DNA of 64,000 bases from Carettochelys insculpta (GCF_033958435.1 NC_134138.1:177800798-177864797); one strand, 5' to 3'; shown: positions 25,152 to 37,675, counted from the first letter of the stretch. The notes: generated by a model from the letters alone, not told the origin. Numbers and translations are program-made.

Positions 25152-26334
25152 TGTTATCAAGGCTGATCCCCACTGTGATGCTCTGAGTGTGGAAGGTGAG
25201 GGCCTGCAAAAGAACTTAAAATATCTTGCTTCTATAGGCTTCTACTTACCAGCCTCCCAAGGTCACAGATTCCCTGACCTTGGAAGGTAGCTGTCACCAC
25301 CCAAGTGAGAAAACCCACCACCCAAGTGAGAAAACCCCCTTTTAAAAGCCAGGCAGACACACTTGGGATGTGTCCCTGTGGTGTGACCCCCAAGCTCTTA
25401 ACCCTCCCTTTGGAGAGAGCTTGAAAACAGAGGAAGAAATTAAGCTGCATTCTGTCAGCTGACCTTTCAGCCTTAGACATGCATATGCACAGACCCTTCT
25501 CAAGGACACAGGAGTTAAATCTCTGCCTTTAAGAAAGGGTGATTTATTAAGAAAGCAAAAGATTTACAGATAAAGCATACTGAGTTGTTCAGTGTTTCAA
25601 AGCAACAACATGAAAGGTTAGTAGATTAAAGCACATAGAATTACTTCCCTGGGATTCAGTTTTAAAGTTACAGTGTGTGTGGAGGTTGTGGTAAGGCTAG
25701 CTGCGCTCCTAGGCTCCAGGCCTCTGTTCAGTCCACTAGCCCCATGGCCAGGATGCTGTTGCTGTTCTTGGGATGGGTGGTGGGGGAGATGGTGGTCTGG
25801 GGGGAACCCGGCTCCCACCCACTCATTCCAGGTTCTGGCCCAGGGACCCTGTGTGGCTGCTACTGGTGGGGAAGGGCTCCCCTCATTGTGGACACTGCAG
25901 CTCTTCTCCCTGGGCCACTTCCCCAGATGATACCCCGCCCCATACCTCCTCCAGGCAGCAGCAGCAGCAGCAGCAGCACGTTCCCCTTCCTGGATTGGCT
26001 CCCCCTGTGTGATCAGTCTGTTCCGGCCTCACACTGAATCTCAGGGCTGCTTGGGCAGGGACCTTAGCCCCTTGCTGCTGACTACTCCTCCCCTCCTCTG
26101 GTGTGCCTAGAACCTGCCCCCCACTTTGCTTCTCTCCTCTCATCTTTTATATGCTCCTCTATCACCCTCCTCTTCCACTGGGCAAAGGGGTTTTTAAAGG
26201 CAGTCTTAAGTAGGACCAGTTGGCTCCAATTGACCTAGGGCAGCTTCCTCCCCAGTTGCTCCCACTCTGCTTATTTGCCAGCCCTTTTTTTGCCTCTTGT
26301 ACTCACCCCCTCTGCCCACCTTACCCTGTCACAG
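25152..26334 (-). mobile_element. LTR-like element, minus strand
   Basis: Read on the minus strand it begins TGTGACAGGGTAAGG at 26334, carries an ATATAAAAG TATA-like box at about 26152-26144 and an AATAAA at 25548-25543, and ends CCTTGATAACA at 25152. The end sequence ('cccactgtgatgctctgagt' on plus) is a very common turtle repeat and recurs at 63.5 kb. A clean target duplication was not seen, so boundaries are soft. A (GCA)n run sits inside at 25957-25979. Open frames on both strands inside are compositional. Confidence 0.55.
25957..25979. repeat. (GCA)n trinucleotide run
   Basis: About seven GCA units within the LTR-like element. No coding frame is supported. Confidence 0.85.
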
Positions 26335-26873
26335 GGTACATCAGCCAGCCTGAGAAATCTTGCACCAAACTCAAAATAAACAAATGACTAAACATTTCCT
26401 TTCTCCAATATATCTTTGGCTGTGGCCACACTTGGCCAAAACTTAGAAAGGGTCATGCTAATGGCCAAATCGAAGAATACTAATGAGGTGCTGAAATGAA
26501 TATTTAGCACCTCACTAGCATTTGCACGCTTCTAGCCATGGTGCTTCAAAAGTGCCACTTTTGAATGTACGCGACTTGGCGTGTCTAGACGGGGCTTCTT
26601 TTCGAAAGGATCCTGCCCATTTTGAAATCCCCTTATTCCTCTCAGAGGAATTAGCACGGCCATTTTGAAGTTTTGGCCACGTGTGGCCACAGCCAAAGAG
26701 ATATTGGAGAAAGGAAATGTTTATTCAGTTGTTTATTTTGAGTTTGGTGCAAGATTTCTCAGGCTGGCTGATGTACCCTGTGACAGGGTAAGGCCAGGGT
26801 GGGGTGAGTACAAGAAGGAAAAGCAGGGCTGGCAGATGAGCAGAGTGGGAGCAGCTGGGGAAGAAGCTTCTCT
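26241..26873. repeat. Large inverted repeat, about 222-bp arms
   Basis: Left arm 26241-26462 is found again, inverted and roughly 90% alike by eye, at about 26650-26873. Shared landmarks are 'aatcttgcaccaaactcaaa', 'accctgtcacagggtaca' and 'tggctgtggccacac'. The arms include the left terminus of the MITE below plus about 175 bp of neighbouring DNA, so the right arm is a copied and flipped border inserted in the MITE. Confidence 0.8.
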
Positions 26874-27099
26874 AAGAGGCCCGAGGAATTTGAGGATTTC
26901 AGAGGAATAAGGGGATTTTGAAAGGTGTGGGGTCCTTTAGAAAAGGACCCCCATATAGCCACGCCAAGCCACCAAGCGCTGCGGCCGGAAGTGTGCGAAT
27001 ACTAAAGAGGTATTGAATATTCAATTCAGTGCCTTAGTATTCTTTGATTTGGCAATTAGCATGGCCATTTCGCAGTTTTGGACAAGTGTGGCCACAGCC
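26418..27099. mobile_element. MITE with ggctgtggccacac ends, interior rearranged
   Basis: The left end ggctgtggccacac and right end gtggccacagcc are flanked by ttt on both sides (26415-26417, 27100-27102), a 3-bp target duplication. The interior has the palindromic plan of the 60.1-kb MITE ('ccccttattcctct' mirrored by 'gaggaataagggg'). Between the halves lies the inverted copy of the left border (about 26650-26885). Non-coding. Confidence 0.7.
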
Positions 27100-27319
27100 T
27101 TTGTGGCCTGGGTATTTACTGACTTCCCTGAGCCTGCTTTGGTTTAAACATCTCTGCATCTCTCTTCTCTGGCCACACACACACAAAAGACCCCTCAGCA
27201 TATATCTGCTTAATTTAGAAAATCCCTCTCTCTTTTCCAATTGGCTCATGTGGCTGCTTGCTAGCAGAGAAGCCACTCTCTCTCTCTCTGATTGTAACCC
27301 TTTACAGGCATTCATTCAT

Positions 27320-29935
27320 GACAGATGTTAACACTGCAGCTTTTCCACTTAACATACTCTATCCTGTGATATATTTTCTCTACTTGGCATACAGTCTGTA
27401 ACCGTAATTTCTCTCATATTACTGTATATTTCTACATAATATTGTTGGACAAGTGGAACCTCTAACTGTCAGATCAAGAGACACCCCTTCTACTCTATAC
27501 TGAAAAATATTCTTATCAAACATGACCCTGTTTAAGGGTCTAGTTTGCCAAAGCACTTAAGCATGCACTTCAAAATATGTGAATATGTCTTCAGTGAGTT
27601 CCATGCATTGGTTTTATCGAAGCTACAACAGTATAACACAACTTGGTTTTACATAACTTCTGCTTCAAAAATATTCCGCCAAGTAATGTGCTGTAAATGA
27701 TATTTTCAACTTAAATGAAATGAAGCCACTTTGATGTATTTTACTTATTAAGCTTTTCAGAAGTAAAATCCTCCTTAATGCTCCATGCAGTTTTTCTTCT
27801 TAGTAATAACAATGAAATGTTTTAATCATTTAATTTTTGTGTTTTGCACGCAAGCATTTAGAAGCTGAATCGGCATCCCTAACCCCCAATATATTCAGCT
27901 GATGATCTAATTCCGTACTCCACATTGTAAATCTTCTTCTAGCTTCCGGATGTGATAACACTGAACCACACCATGGACCAGAGAGGGCTAAATTCTCTGA
28001 CAGCAGGACAAGCAAATAGAATCCCTCCTCAAAATAAAATCACTCTATTTACTGCTTTTGAATTGTTAAACGTAATACAAGAGTACCATTACTGAATATG
28101 CAGTTACGTGACAAAGTTGTGGTCACCTAGGGCTTTACGACTATTATTATGCAGCACAGCATGGATGCTCCAAACTTCATAGTAACAGTAATGGATATGG
28201 TAATAGAGTGACTCCATTCTAGGCTCTAAATTGGTCGTTTTAGCTTCCATGATTTGATTATCACTGAAAGATATTAAGATGCTCAGGGTTATAGCAGGAT
28301 ACATTATGTGAGTATTCTAGCATCATTTCAAAGTTGCTATAAAAATGTCTAGGGTATGAGATTACATTGCTCTGGCTTGCAAAAAGTTTATTTAACCAGG
28401 GGTACTTTACAGGTAAATGTTTTTTCCACCAGTTAATGTTTGAATTATTTTAATTAATGCAGCATCCAGGCACATTTCTGAGTGCCAGATCCAGCACATT
28501 CAGACACAGCAATTTGGCCATTTGGAGGTTATATCATAATTTTGCCATATTGGAAGACAGCTTGTAGTTTAAGTAACATATTGTGACTGTTTCAGTATTA
28601 GCTGTTCCGTGACTGGAATAGACCTCTGCCTGTTCACACCTTTCAAAAACAGCAACACCTCATGCTTCTCATTATTAAAAGCTCCAGTAGCAAACTAGCT
28701 GGCTACCTAGATGACCAGCAAGCAAGAAAATTACCTAATGTGTTCAAAAGAGAGAGCATTCAAAAATTTAGGAACAAGTAGACATGTTTAAAATTGAAGA
28801 AAGTAAATGACTGATTAGATAAAAGCAAAAGTATCCCTTAACTATGATGATGGGTAGAATAGAAAAGCAGAAGACAGCTGGATAAAAGGTGTGTGATAAA
28901 ACTCTTTTATTGACGGATTATATTAAGTTTTAAACTAAGTCTAGCACATGTTCTGAATCATGGCAGAGAAAACTTTCACAGTTATTGACTTTACAAAGCA
29001 GCTCAGCCAATTCACATGAGCAGAGGATTTGGTGCAGTTTGTATGCAGCTGTCTTGATCCTTGTTGTAATGATTATCATTTTATCTCTTAGATTTCCCTT
29101 TCAAAAATTCCTAAATAAATTGCTAAAAATGAAAGGACTTTTGCTTTATTTGGGGACATGCCTGTATTTGAGAAAGCATCTCCACGCCAATGAAGTCAAT
29201 GGGCTATGTTCAGCTCTTTAGGGGGCATTCCAATTTCCCACTCCTCATGTGCATATTCTACACTCAGCATCAGAGATTAATGATGGCAAACATGGGTTTT
29301 TAGAATACTAGTAAGATGCACCTCCTCTTGCATTTACCTTGTCATTGCCTAAACCGTTCTGGCTTGTGTCAGTCAAATTAATCTTGTCCCATTCCACTCC
29401 ATTATTGCAAAGGAAGTGAGGATACTTTTGCCCACAGTTTTGCTGAGATCCTTCAGACTGAAAAATTCCATATACTTGTACGATATTAATACATGGAGAA
29501 TAGCAAATTGATTAGATATACTGTATGTACCAACAGAATGAATAAGGTGAAAAAGAAACAGAACATAAAGGGAAAAGAGCAAAGATCATAGGAAAAGTCA
29601 CTGTTTTTATTGCTTGGTAGCAGCAACTCTACATTTAGAAGTAGAACCATCATTCTCCTCAATCATTGTGCATTCAGGATGTGTGTACACTGTCATTTTA
29701 TGGTCTGTTTCTTATTTCCACTTAGGAAGGTTTATGTGCTAATGGGAAAAGAATTAGCTAAACAACTGGAGTAGTGAACTCCAAACAGAAGGAGGATCCA
29801 GTTATCAGAGGAAGTTATTCTGAATATAAGAATATTTCATAATCTCTTATTATTATTAAGAATATGAATGTAGGTGGAATGAGTTTTAAAAGCCATGCAT
29901 TTTTGTTAACCCTCCCCATCCCCTTGGGGGAAAAA
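27320..29935. other. Mostly unique AT-rich intron
   Basis: No gene recognised. A 30-nt segment near 28469-28498 resembles part of the CNTNAP2 exon in the same orientation (see findings). Confidence 0.5.
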
Positions 29936-29952
29936 ACACACACACACACACA
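29936..29952. repeat. (CA)n microsatellite
   Basis: A short CA run preceded by an A-rich tract. Confidence 0.85.
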
Positions 29953-30009
29953 TACAGGGGAAGAAGCCACTTATGTTTATTATAGTAAGCATTATTAGAT
30001 GGCATTGTT

Positions 30010-30375
30010 ACACACAGCGGGGCAGACAGCCACTACGGGCCCTGCGGCAAGGTGGTGGTGGGGTTGGTGGCTCTGCGCACCTGGAAGGGGTGAGGCTGAG
30101 GGCAGAAAGTGTGGAGCCAAGTGCATTTAGCACTCGGCAGAGCCCAGACCATGGCATTGGGCCTTCCCCACAACCCTCAGAATGGTGCAGAGAGGCACTC
30201 TGGCAGGAATTCAAAGGGACCTGTGGCTTCGACCATTGCTGCTGCCGCAGCAGTGTCAGCAGCAGCTGGGAACTCTGTGTCCGTTGGAAACTTTGGGACC
30301 TTCAGCAACTGCCCTTCTCCCCCCGCCGCCGGGCCTCCGTCAGTGGGCTTACTTCCACAGACTTCAAAGGTTTTC
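30010..30375. repeat. GC-rich dispersed repeat
   Basis: The block contains 'aattcaaagggacctgtggc' and 'gctgctgccgcagcagtg', a composition seen again at 53.47-53.77 kb ('acttcaaaggggctcagagc'). Several overlapping frames are open on both strands without a recognisable product. It is most likely an old repeat. Confidence 0.45.
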
Positions 30376-30693
30376 ATTTATATATTGATTCTCGTGCGTG
30401 AGCAAGCTTTGACTCTTAGGACGACATGCTGTACCGTTAGCTTTGGGATGTGCCATGTTTTGTGAAGAGGCAGCTTCAGGAGAAAGGGAACTGTACAAGA
30501 TGCAGGAGAGTGTATTCTCTGCCTTGAACTCTGACTAGTGCCAATTCTTCAGGAAAAGAATTGCTTCCTGGGGGCAGGGCTATGGTTCTGGGCTGAGATT
30601 CTTAGAACAGACTGCCTTATGGACCATTCAGCCATATCATGTCCGGATAGTGTGTATGCAACAAAGCAAGCCATCTATTAGAAAAAAATAAAA

Positions 30694-30770
30694 AAAGCCA
30701 CGGGAGGTAACTCTGTTAATCTGTGTCATTTGCTAGTCTCTAAGGTGCCACAGGATTACTTGTTATAAAA
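30694..30770. mobile_element. Penelope-like element, small foldback fragment
   Basis: A minus-type end ('ggaggtaactctgttaatct') is joined directly to a plus-type end ('tagtctctaaggtgccacag'), so two short end pieces sit head to head. No coding sequence. Confidence 0.55.
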
Positions 30771-32890
30771 AGGCCACTTAGATTACACTGAGTATCCCTC
30801 ATTGTACACAGGAAAGTCATCCTGCAAGCACCCAGAAACTGGTTACAGAATAGCAATACTGGCGTCAGAATGGACTACTGGTTTTGGAAGAATGACAAAG
30901 GTATCATGCCACTGCTCCAAATGTACTGAAGAGGGCATAATTACATCTTGTAGCAATGCTACTGACCTCCCAGGAGAAGGAAAAAGCTGGTGCTAAATAA
31001 GGATGAGTAGAAATGTTTGTCTGCAACAACAGGCCTGAACCATATTTTTAAAGATTCAGATCTGCCTCACATAATTTCTGCATATGCTGCTAACCCCAGC
31101 ACCTCCAATGACTGCCAGGCTGAACTCTGGAGCAAATTAATTGAACGTATTAATGCCTTAGTTAAATCAAATTATAACTCTAACCAAATTATTCGAGGTT
31201 TTCTCCCTTAATAATACTAGATTATTAAAGCTACTGAGTACAAGCATTTTCTAACAGAGACAATGTACCTTCTCTAGCAAAAGATTGAAACAAGACTAAA
31301 CCAGGGGAGCTTCTGAATATACCTACAGATCTTGAGTATAATAACAAAGCAATTCTGTGCTCATCCGATAAATACATCTTCCAGCAAACCATTTCATTTA
31401 GTATGAAAATATTCCCACCAAAGTTAATGTCATGCAAACAGAACTTTTAACAGTCAATAATATATTTGTTTCCGACATAGCAGTGTAGTCTTATAACATA
31501 TGACTTTCATGCAAATAGTTTATTCTACTGAACACTGAATCAAACCCATTAGTTCTAAATTCCACTGATTAACAAAAATATAATTAACTTCAGCATTTCG
31601 GGGACATTGCTTCAAAAGTGATTAGCACCTGGGATTTGGGCTGTGTTTATGGGAAATCCCAGCTTCCATTTAGGTGTCCATCTAATGCATCCAGATAGTC
31701 AAAAGATCTGAGCACCAAACAGAGAAGTTAACCCTCAGAGTACTGATGGCTAAGCTCACCCTAAATAACCTGATTTCCACAACACTAATAATTCCTTCAT
31801 CTTTCCTCTAACCCTGCAAAGAACCTCAAGAAAACCATCCCTACCAGCTCCTCTTCTCCCTCTCATTGGTGCATCTCCTGACAACCATCTACCATTACTT
31901 CTTGCCAGTTCTGTGCCCAAAACAAGAGGCTATATGTTTACAGGTAACCTGCCTCCTTGATGAAGTGAGACAAGCTGAAACTGGCTCAATGCAAGAATTC
32001 AAAGCCTTCCTGTCTCTAGATGCTCGAAACCTGCTCAGATCCCTTGGAGAGTTAAACTCCATCTAGCTCGCCTTTAAAATTATAGCACTTGACTTTTACA
32101 CCTGCTGAGCAACAGGAACGCCTATTGAAATACATGGCAGAGCCCCTCTGCAAAACAAGACCATTGAAAACTTTCCAGCTAGAGCTCATCTCTAATTCAT
32201 TTCTAACTACATGTCCTTGATTCTCCACCAACAATTAAGAATTAACTTACTAAACTGGATTCCTTTGCTCCAAACACTACAGAAACAACTGTCTGCTGTG
32301 AGTGCATTACAGAACAGCTCCAAATATCGGCGTTGGTTAAAAAAAAACCCTCAGTAATAAGTAGCTGGGAACAAACAGCTGTTAAGCAAACAGATATATT
32401 ATACATACAACACTAACTCCCTGGTCTTTTGTTCAATTCTTTGTAAACCAAAGAGCACAAAACAACAGGAGATATACTGCCTGCTTAATCTTTGTTTGGC
32501 ATCAAGGAAGTCCAAAGTTGTCCTTCTAAAATATTAATGGTACCACATAGGTGCACCTGTTACAGTATGTTTTTTTTAGTGATGCCAACAGTTCGTTTTA
32601 CATCCTTTGGTACATAGGACAATGTGAGAATTAAATAGGAACAGTGTGTGTGTGTGTAGGGGGCTGTGCGAATAGTGTTATTTTAGTGAAAGCATCTGCA
32701 TATGTAAGGGCAGGTAGAATTCTGCCATTTTGCGTATAACATTCTGAGGGTACCGTGCATATTATTGTGTGAAATGAAGGATAGTATACAACAATTTTAT
32801 CTTTTAACTTTTGGTTTTCAGCCACGGCCTGAACTCTGTGTGCATGTATGTGTGTCTAACCCACACACCTTCTGAGTGAGTGCACTGTCT
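30771..32890. other. Unique AT-rich intron
   Basis: Contains a short (GT)n run at about 32644-32657. No gene or confident repeat seen. Confidence 0.5.
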
Positions 32891-32894
32891 CACC

Positions 32895-33060
32895 TACTGG
32901 CACGGAGACCACTCAGAGAGAGATCAATGAGTCTGCTCTACAGTCTTATCTAACAGCCATCTAGCTTTCAGCTCATGGGGCAGAGGCTCATGGACTGAGC
33001 TCCAGAGGTCCCAGGTTTGATTGTGCCTGTTGGTGTTACATGTGCACATGAGGGGGTGAT
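32895..33060 (+). mobile_element. tRNA-derived SINE fragment
   Basis: A tRNA-like head contains an A-box-like region ('gctcatggggcagagg') and a B-box-like ggtttgattgt at 33014-33024, preceded by 'gagtctgctctacagtctta', a combination I recall from turtle SINEs. It is not a functional tRNA: no complete cloverleaf could be drawn. Confidence 0.5.
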
Positions 33061-33286
33061 TGCTGCACAGAGGTACTTCCACAAGAAATTCTGGATGAGT
33101 TAGCCAGAAACTTGTTGGGGAGCAAATGCAGTGGAATGATTGTCACCGTATGAAAAGTTGCTTCCAAATATAGTGCATGCTTGGGCCACAGCCCCAGTCT
33201 CACCGAGTCCCTCTTTACTGTCCTTGGTGTGTCTCTGACCCTAATCAAGACAAAGCCAATCAATCAGGACTATAATGTGCAACTGA

Positions 33287-33608
33287 GGCTATGTTTACAC
33301 TGCCCCGTAACCCCAAAATAAGCTATGCAATTTGCCTGATGCAAATTGCGTAGCTTATTTTGAGTAGATTTTGAAGTAGGCTATGGCATGCGGCATTGTC
33401 TAACTCTAAATGGCTCCATGTGTGGAAATAAAGCCCCATATCAAGGTATCTCTCTAATCTTCCCATGATGAGGTGTACAGGGATGCCGGAGTAGCGCACC
33501 AGCTATCTCGAAAACTGTTTCAAGACCACAAGTGTATTGCATAGATGTGGGCAGCTGCTTCAGGATACTGCAGTATCCTCAAATAGCTCCCACCATGTAG
33601 ACATAGCC
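33287..33608. mobile_element. PIF/Harbinger-type MITE
   Basis: The ends ggctatgtttacac and gtagacatagcc are inverted and flanked by a 3-bp duplicate tga (33284-33286 and 33609-33611). The 322-bp interior is non-coding and has an internal hairpin ('aaaataagctatgcaattt' / 'aaattgcgtagcttatttt'). The same ends and the same tga duplication bound the transposase-bearing element at 40.2 kb. Confidence 0.75.
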
Positions 33609-33611
33609 TGA

Positions 33612-34386
33612 ATGTCCCTCAGCTGCTACTGCCTATGTCTTTACCACTTCTCAAACAAACAGGTTTATGATGATGCAGAGCTCACAAGTTAAATAAAGAC
33701 CCACTTTTCAATTACGTGTTTTCTGAATAGGCAAATAACCCCTCCAAGTTTCAGTTCACAGGCAATGAAATTTTCTGGGCTTATTTTATTTTACTCTAGT
33801 TTAATAACATTCTGATAGCCAGGTCTATGCTCTGCCACTGGCCCATGCAAGCACCAGCGCTCTGCTGATGGGACACCTGACAGGAGTGCTGTGCCTGATT
33901 AATGTCATGGGAGCTGTAGCACATGTAAAAACATCTGCTGAGCAATTCTGCTGTTATGTGCACTCCCTAGGCAAACCCTAGGCAGTTTCAGTGATTTCAA
34001 ATGATTGACAAACAATAGCGGAGTTATTTGGATTTACACTGTTATAAGGGGGGAGAAGAATCGGGTGCTAAATGATTGTTTTTGTAGTTTCCCATAAGAA
34101 GACCAGTGCATGGAATGCAAAAAAGTATATATATATATTGATTATTTTCAGTTCTTTGGTAAATGATGACTTGTATATGACTTGTGTGGGACACTGGGAA
34201 AGGTTTGTCTTTGTAGGAGACTGAAATGGGTTTCTCTGTTTCTTTCCTCCTTGTGATTCAATTCGCTTTCTTGTTCTATCTTTGCCTTTTTTGTAGTGCA
34301 TAAGTGAATGCAATGTCAAGTGCTGAAGACAATAGATTCTTTTGATTCTGTCTTTGTTAATCACTACAGCTTTCTTTCCTTTAGGC
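33612..34386. other. Unique intron
   Basis: Has a short (TA)n run at 34128-34138. Nothing else recognised. Confidence 0.5.
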
Positions 34387-34701
34387 CAGGGGTGGGCAAA
34401 TACCACTCATGGGCTGGATCCGGTCTGCCATTGTTAGACCCTAGCAGCCCCCCACCTCTATATTTACCATTGCCTTTGCAGCTCTTGTTGCCCGTGGATC
34501 ACCATTCACAGCCATTGTGAGTGGTGTGAAGCACTGTCCTAGTTTGACCGCTTTCTGTCACTCCTGTTGGCCGCAAAGAGTGATCTGCGGCCAACAAGAG
34601 CTGCGATTGCCTGTCACCTGTGGAGGCACAGGTGAATGTAGTCCTGGCAGCCTGCCAGCGACTAACCTTGGCAGGCTGCCACTTTTTTATTGCCCACCCT
34701 G
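34387..34701. mobile_element. hAT-type non-autonomous element
   Basis: The termini caggggtgggcaaa and tgcccaccctg are inverted, typical of hAT elements. Flanks are 8-bp duplicates ctttaggc and ctttagac with one mismatch, the target length expected of hAT. The interior has an inverted pair around 'gcggccaacaagagctg'. 315 bp, non-coding. Confidence 0.8.
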
Positions 34702-34715
34702 CTTTAGACCAACTA

Positions 34716-35052
34716 GGGTATGTCTACACACAAAGTTATTTTGAAATAGCAGCTGCTATTTTGAAATAACTATGCAAGCACCTGCGCAATGCAACTGAAA
34801 TAGGAGATGCCTTATTTTGAAATTGGTGAACCTTACTGTATGATGAATAGTTTCTGTTTAGACAGGGAATAGAGCCTATTTTGAAATAAGCCATGTGTCC
34901 AATAGCTCTATTTCAAAATAGATTCTATTGTGTGCAGACACACTTTTTTTAAAAGGCAGTTTCTGTGCAGCTGTGTTATTTTGAAATAAGCTGTTCTGGA
35001 ATACCTCTTCCACAATAGCTTATTTAGGAATAACACTGTGTAGACATAGCCC
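34716..35052. mobile_element. MITE with gggtatgtctacac ends
   Basis: The ends gggtatgtctacacac and gtgtagacatagccc are inverted. Inside, the phrase 'ttattttgaaata' recurs several times in both orientations. It lies 14 bp after the hAT element. 337 bp, non-coding. A clear target duplication was not found. Confidence 0.7.
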
Positions 35053-36622
35053 CAGTGAAAGGACAAAAAGCAAATGCATGAGCCTATGCAAAAGCTAACA
35101 CTGATGGTAGCCAGACTGCTACTGGCGAGAAGAACCAGATTTAGCCAAGCCCAGCTTGAGGCACAAAGTGAAGCAAACTGGCAAATGCAAGCCCAAGGAA
35201 AAAGATAAAAAAGAAACTGCAGGCAAATGAAGCTAACAAGGGGCATTTGTTTTAGAGCTAGCTAATAAGTTTACCAGTATTATGGGGTAAAAGCCTTATG
35301 TTATTATTTACAGAAATCTTTGTTGTCAGGCTATTGTTTGTTTTTGGCTTCTCTTCCCATGGTCAGAAGATCTAATCAATTCTATTTTCCTTTACTGTCA
35401 CTGGGCTGGAACATCCTTTTTTATAAACTCACTCAGGCACTTAATTTCTGTGACAACTGTATTGATTTATGAAAAATGCTATAGAAGTGTGTGAAGAAGA
35501 ATAGAGGCATCACTGTGCTTGGCTATGCAGTAGAGGCAGGAGACAAGATTCCGAGTGCCCAGCTCTAAAGGGACAGTTGGTCCATATTTTTGAACCGAGG
35601 TTGGGGTTCTGGTCAGTGACATAATGTATCCACTTCCACTCCACAACTTAGGGAAAAATGATTCCTCCAATGAACCTTCACTGAACCGCTCCCCCCCACT
35701 GGGAAGCCTGGCAATTGTGGCTTGGTGAACATAAGAGTGAGAGAACTGATGTAGAGCAAAATTCTGCTCTTTATGCCTGGTATAATATGGCAAAGACAGG
35801 GAGAAAACAATCTGGTTATGTCCTTGAGGAATAAAAAACTGTGCAGAGTGTTAACAGTCAGCCCTCAATTTGATGACTATGGCAGAACCATGAACATGTG
35901 CAAAATGTTCCATTATCACATTATATTCCAGAGGATGTTTTGGAGGCAAATATTTGTGTCACTACACATTTGCAAAACATGCAGATCCGGAACAAGTAAA
36001 GCAACAAATGCAATATTTTATACTAGCCGTCATTCATTTGATGGAAATGCCCCTTTCACTGAGTTAATCAACATTTCTCTTGGCTCAAAACATTTACAAA
36101 GATAGATTAATGAATTCTTTTACAAGACCACCTCTGTCTTTTTCACAAGTCCCTTTGTTTCATTCAGACCAACAGAAACAAAAAGTTCCTATCGTCTTTC
36201 AGAATCAACACATTAAAAAGAGAAACAAGAAAGGAAAACAGGAGGGAGAATTGTCTTATTGGAATGGTGACGAGCTGCAGCTTGCCCAGGAAAAGCCTTC
36301 TTGACAGCTTCATTTTTCTGTCAGAAAGATTAACTCTTTGGCCCAGAGTCTGAAAAGCCAGTGCAGTGTAAGTGATTTCTCCCTCATCAAGACTCACATT
36401 CCAAACTGCAGCAGTACTAACCAAACCTGCCTTATTATTTTTCTTGGAGAGCACAGTCCCAGTGGTGATATTTAGCTGGAAAAGGCAGCTGTCAAATGTC
36501 CTCGTACAATGCGGTTTGCTGGTTTCTAAAGTGCGCACATTGCACAATCACCAGAGTCACAATTATACCTAGCAATATAGCAAAGTTTAGGTGCTCGAAA
36601 GTGTGGCTTACTGTAAGTTAAT
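35053..36622. other. Unique intron
   Basis: Several open frames of 60-127 codons on both strands show no recognisable protein and no splice context. Treated as non-coding. Confidence 0.5.
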
Positions 36623-36887
36623 TGTCAGAGAGGTAGCCATGTTAGTCGGTATCTTTGAGAACAATGAGAAGTCCTGTGGCACCTTATAGACTAACAGATA
36701 TTTTGGAGCATAAGCTTTCATGGGCAAAGATCTGCTTCATCAGACGCATGGAGGAGAGGTTCCACAGGGGTATTTCATGAGTGAGGTCTCAGTAAAAGGG
36801 AGGGCCAGAGCTGACAAGGTCTATTTAGCAAGGTGGAAATGGCCCACTATCAGTAGTATGCATCAAAAGAGGAAAAAACAAGTCAGA

Positions 36888-37272
36888 TCAGACAGGGGGA
36901 TGTGATTCATTGTCAGAGTCTAATGGGGAGATATTAACACCCAGGGCAGAGAAGCTGCTTTTGTAAGGGGCGAGCCACTTCCAGTCTCCATTTAATCCTT
37001 GGTTTATGGAGTCAAATTTGCAAATAAATTGCAGCTCAGAGATTTCTCTCTCCATTTGATTTTTGAAATTTCTTTGTTTTAGGACTGTCACCCTTAAATC
37101 TGGCTACTGAGTGTCCAGGGCAATTGAAGTGTTCTCCTACAGCTTTCTGTACATTACCACTCCTCATGTCTGATTTATGTCCATATATTCTTTTATGTAG
37201 AGACTGTCCAGTTTGGCCAATGCAAATGGTAGTGGGGCACTGCTGGCACATGGTGGCATATATTATATTAGT
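36888..37272 (-). pseudogene. GIY-YIG endonuclease remnant of Penelope-like element, left arm
   Basis: From 37272 downwards the minus strand encodes NIIYATMCQQCPT, then CIGQTGQSLHKRIYGH and EHFNCPGHS. This is the layout of the GIY-YIG nuclease of Penelope-like elements: an 'IYxI' strand, a CxxC pair, a degenerate YIG (here CIG), an Arg-rich helix, and a downstream HFN...GH. A following frame gives ELQFICKFDSINQGLN. The reverse-transcriptase part is missing. A frameshift near 37050 breaks it. The nuclease would nick target DNA for insertion; this copy cannot be active. Confidence 0.75.
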
Positions 37273-37285
37273 AGATGTGAAGGTA

Positions 37286-37675
37286 TATAATATAATATAT
37301 GCCATCATGTGCCAGCAATGCCCCACTATAGTTAACATTGGCCAAACTGGACAGTCTCTACGTAAAAGAATAAATCGACATAAATCAGACACCAGGAACG
37401 GTAATGTATAGAAATCTGTGGGAGAGCATTTCAGTCTCACTGGACACTCAGTAACAGATTTAAAAGTAGCAGTCCTAAAACAAAGAAATTTCAAAAATTA
37501 AATGGAGAGAGAAATCTCTGAGCTGCAATTTATTTGCAAATTTGACTCCATCAAGCAAGGGTTAAACAGAGACTGGGAATGGCTCACCCCTTACAAAAGC
37601 AGCTTCTCTGCTCTGGGTGCTAATATCTCCTCATTAGACTCTGACAATGGGTCACATCTCCCTGTCTGATCTGAC
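37286..37675 (+). pseudogene. GIY-YIG endonuclease remnant of Penelope-like element, right arm
   Basis: The mirror copy of the left arm: YNIIYAIMCQQCPT, NIGQTGQSLRKRINRH, then a stop at about 37409, followed in frame by sequence resembling VGEHF and later ELQFICKFDSIKQGLN. The stop and the missing reverse transcriptase make it a pseudogene. Differences from the left arm show the two have diverged since the foldback formed, or came from different source copies. Confidence 0.75.

Noticed and set aside
25673..26143. Overlapping frames of 79-120 codons with Ser or Cys runs
   Set aside because: They come from the (GCA)n run and GC-rich LTR-like sequence; no recognised protein.
32895..33060. Possible tRNA gene
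   Set aside because: Only A-box-like and B-box-like promoter pieces are present and no full cloverleaf can be drawn; it is a SINE head.
37285..37494. The N-terminal half of a 152-codon minus-strand frame across the foldback centre
   Set aside because: That half is antisense to the right-arm GIY-YIG remnant; only the part from 37272 down is in sense orientation.
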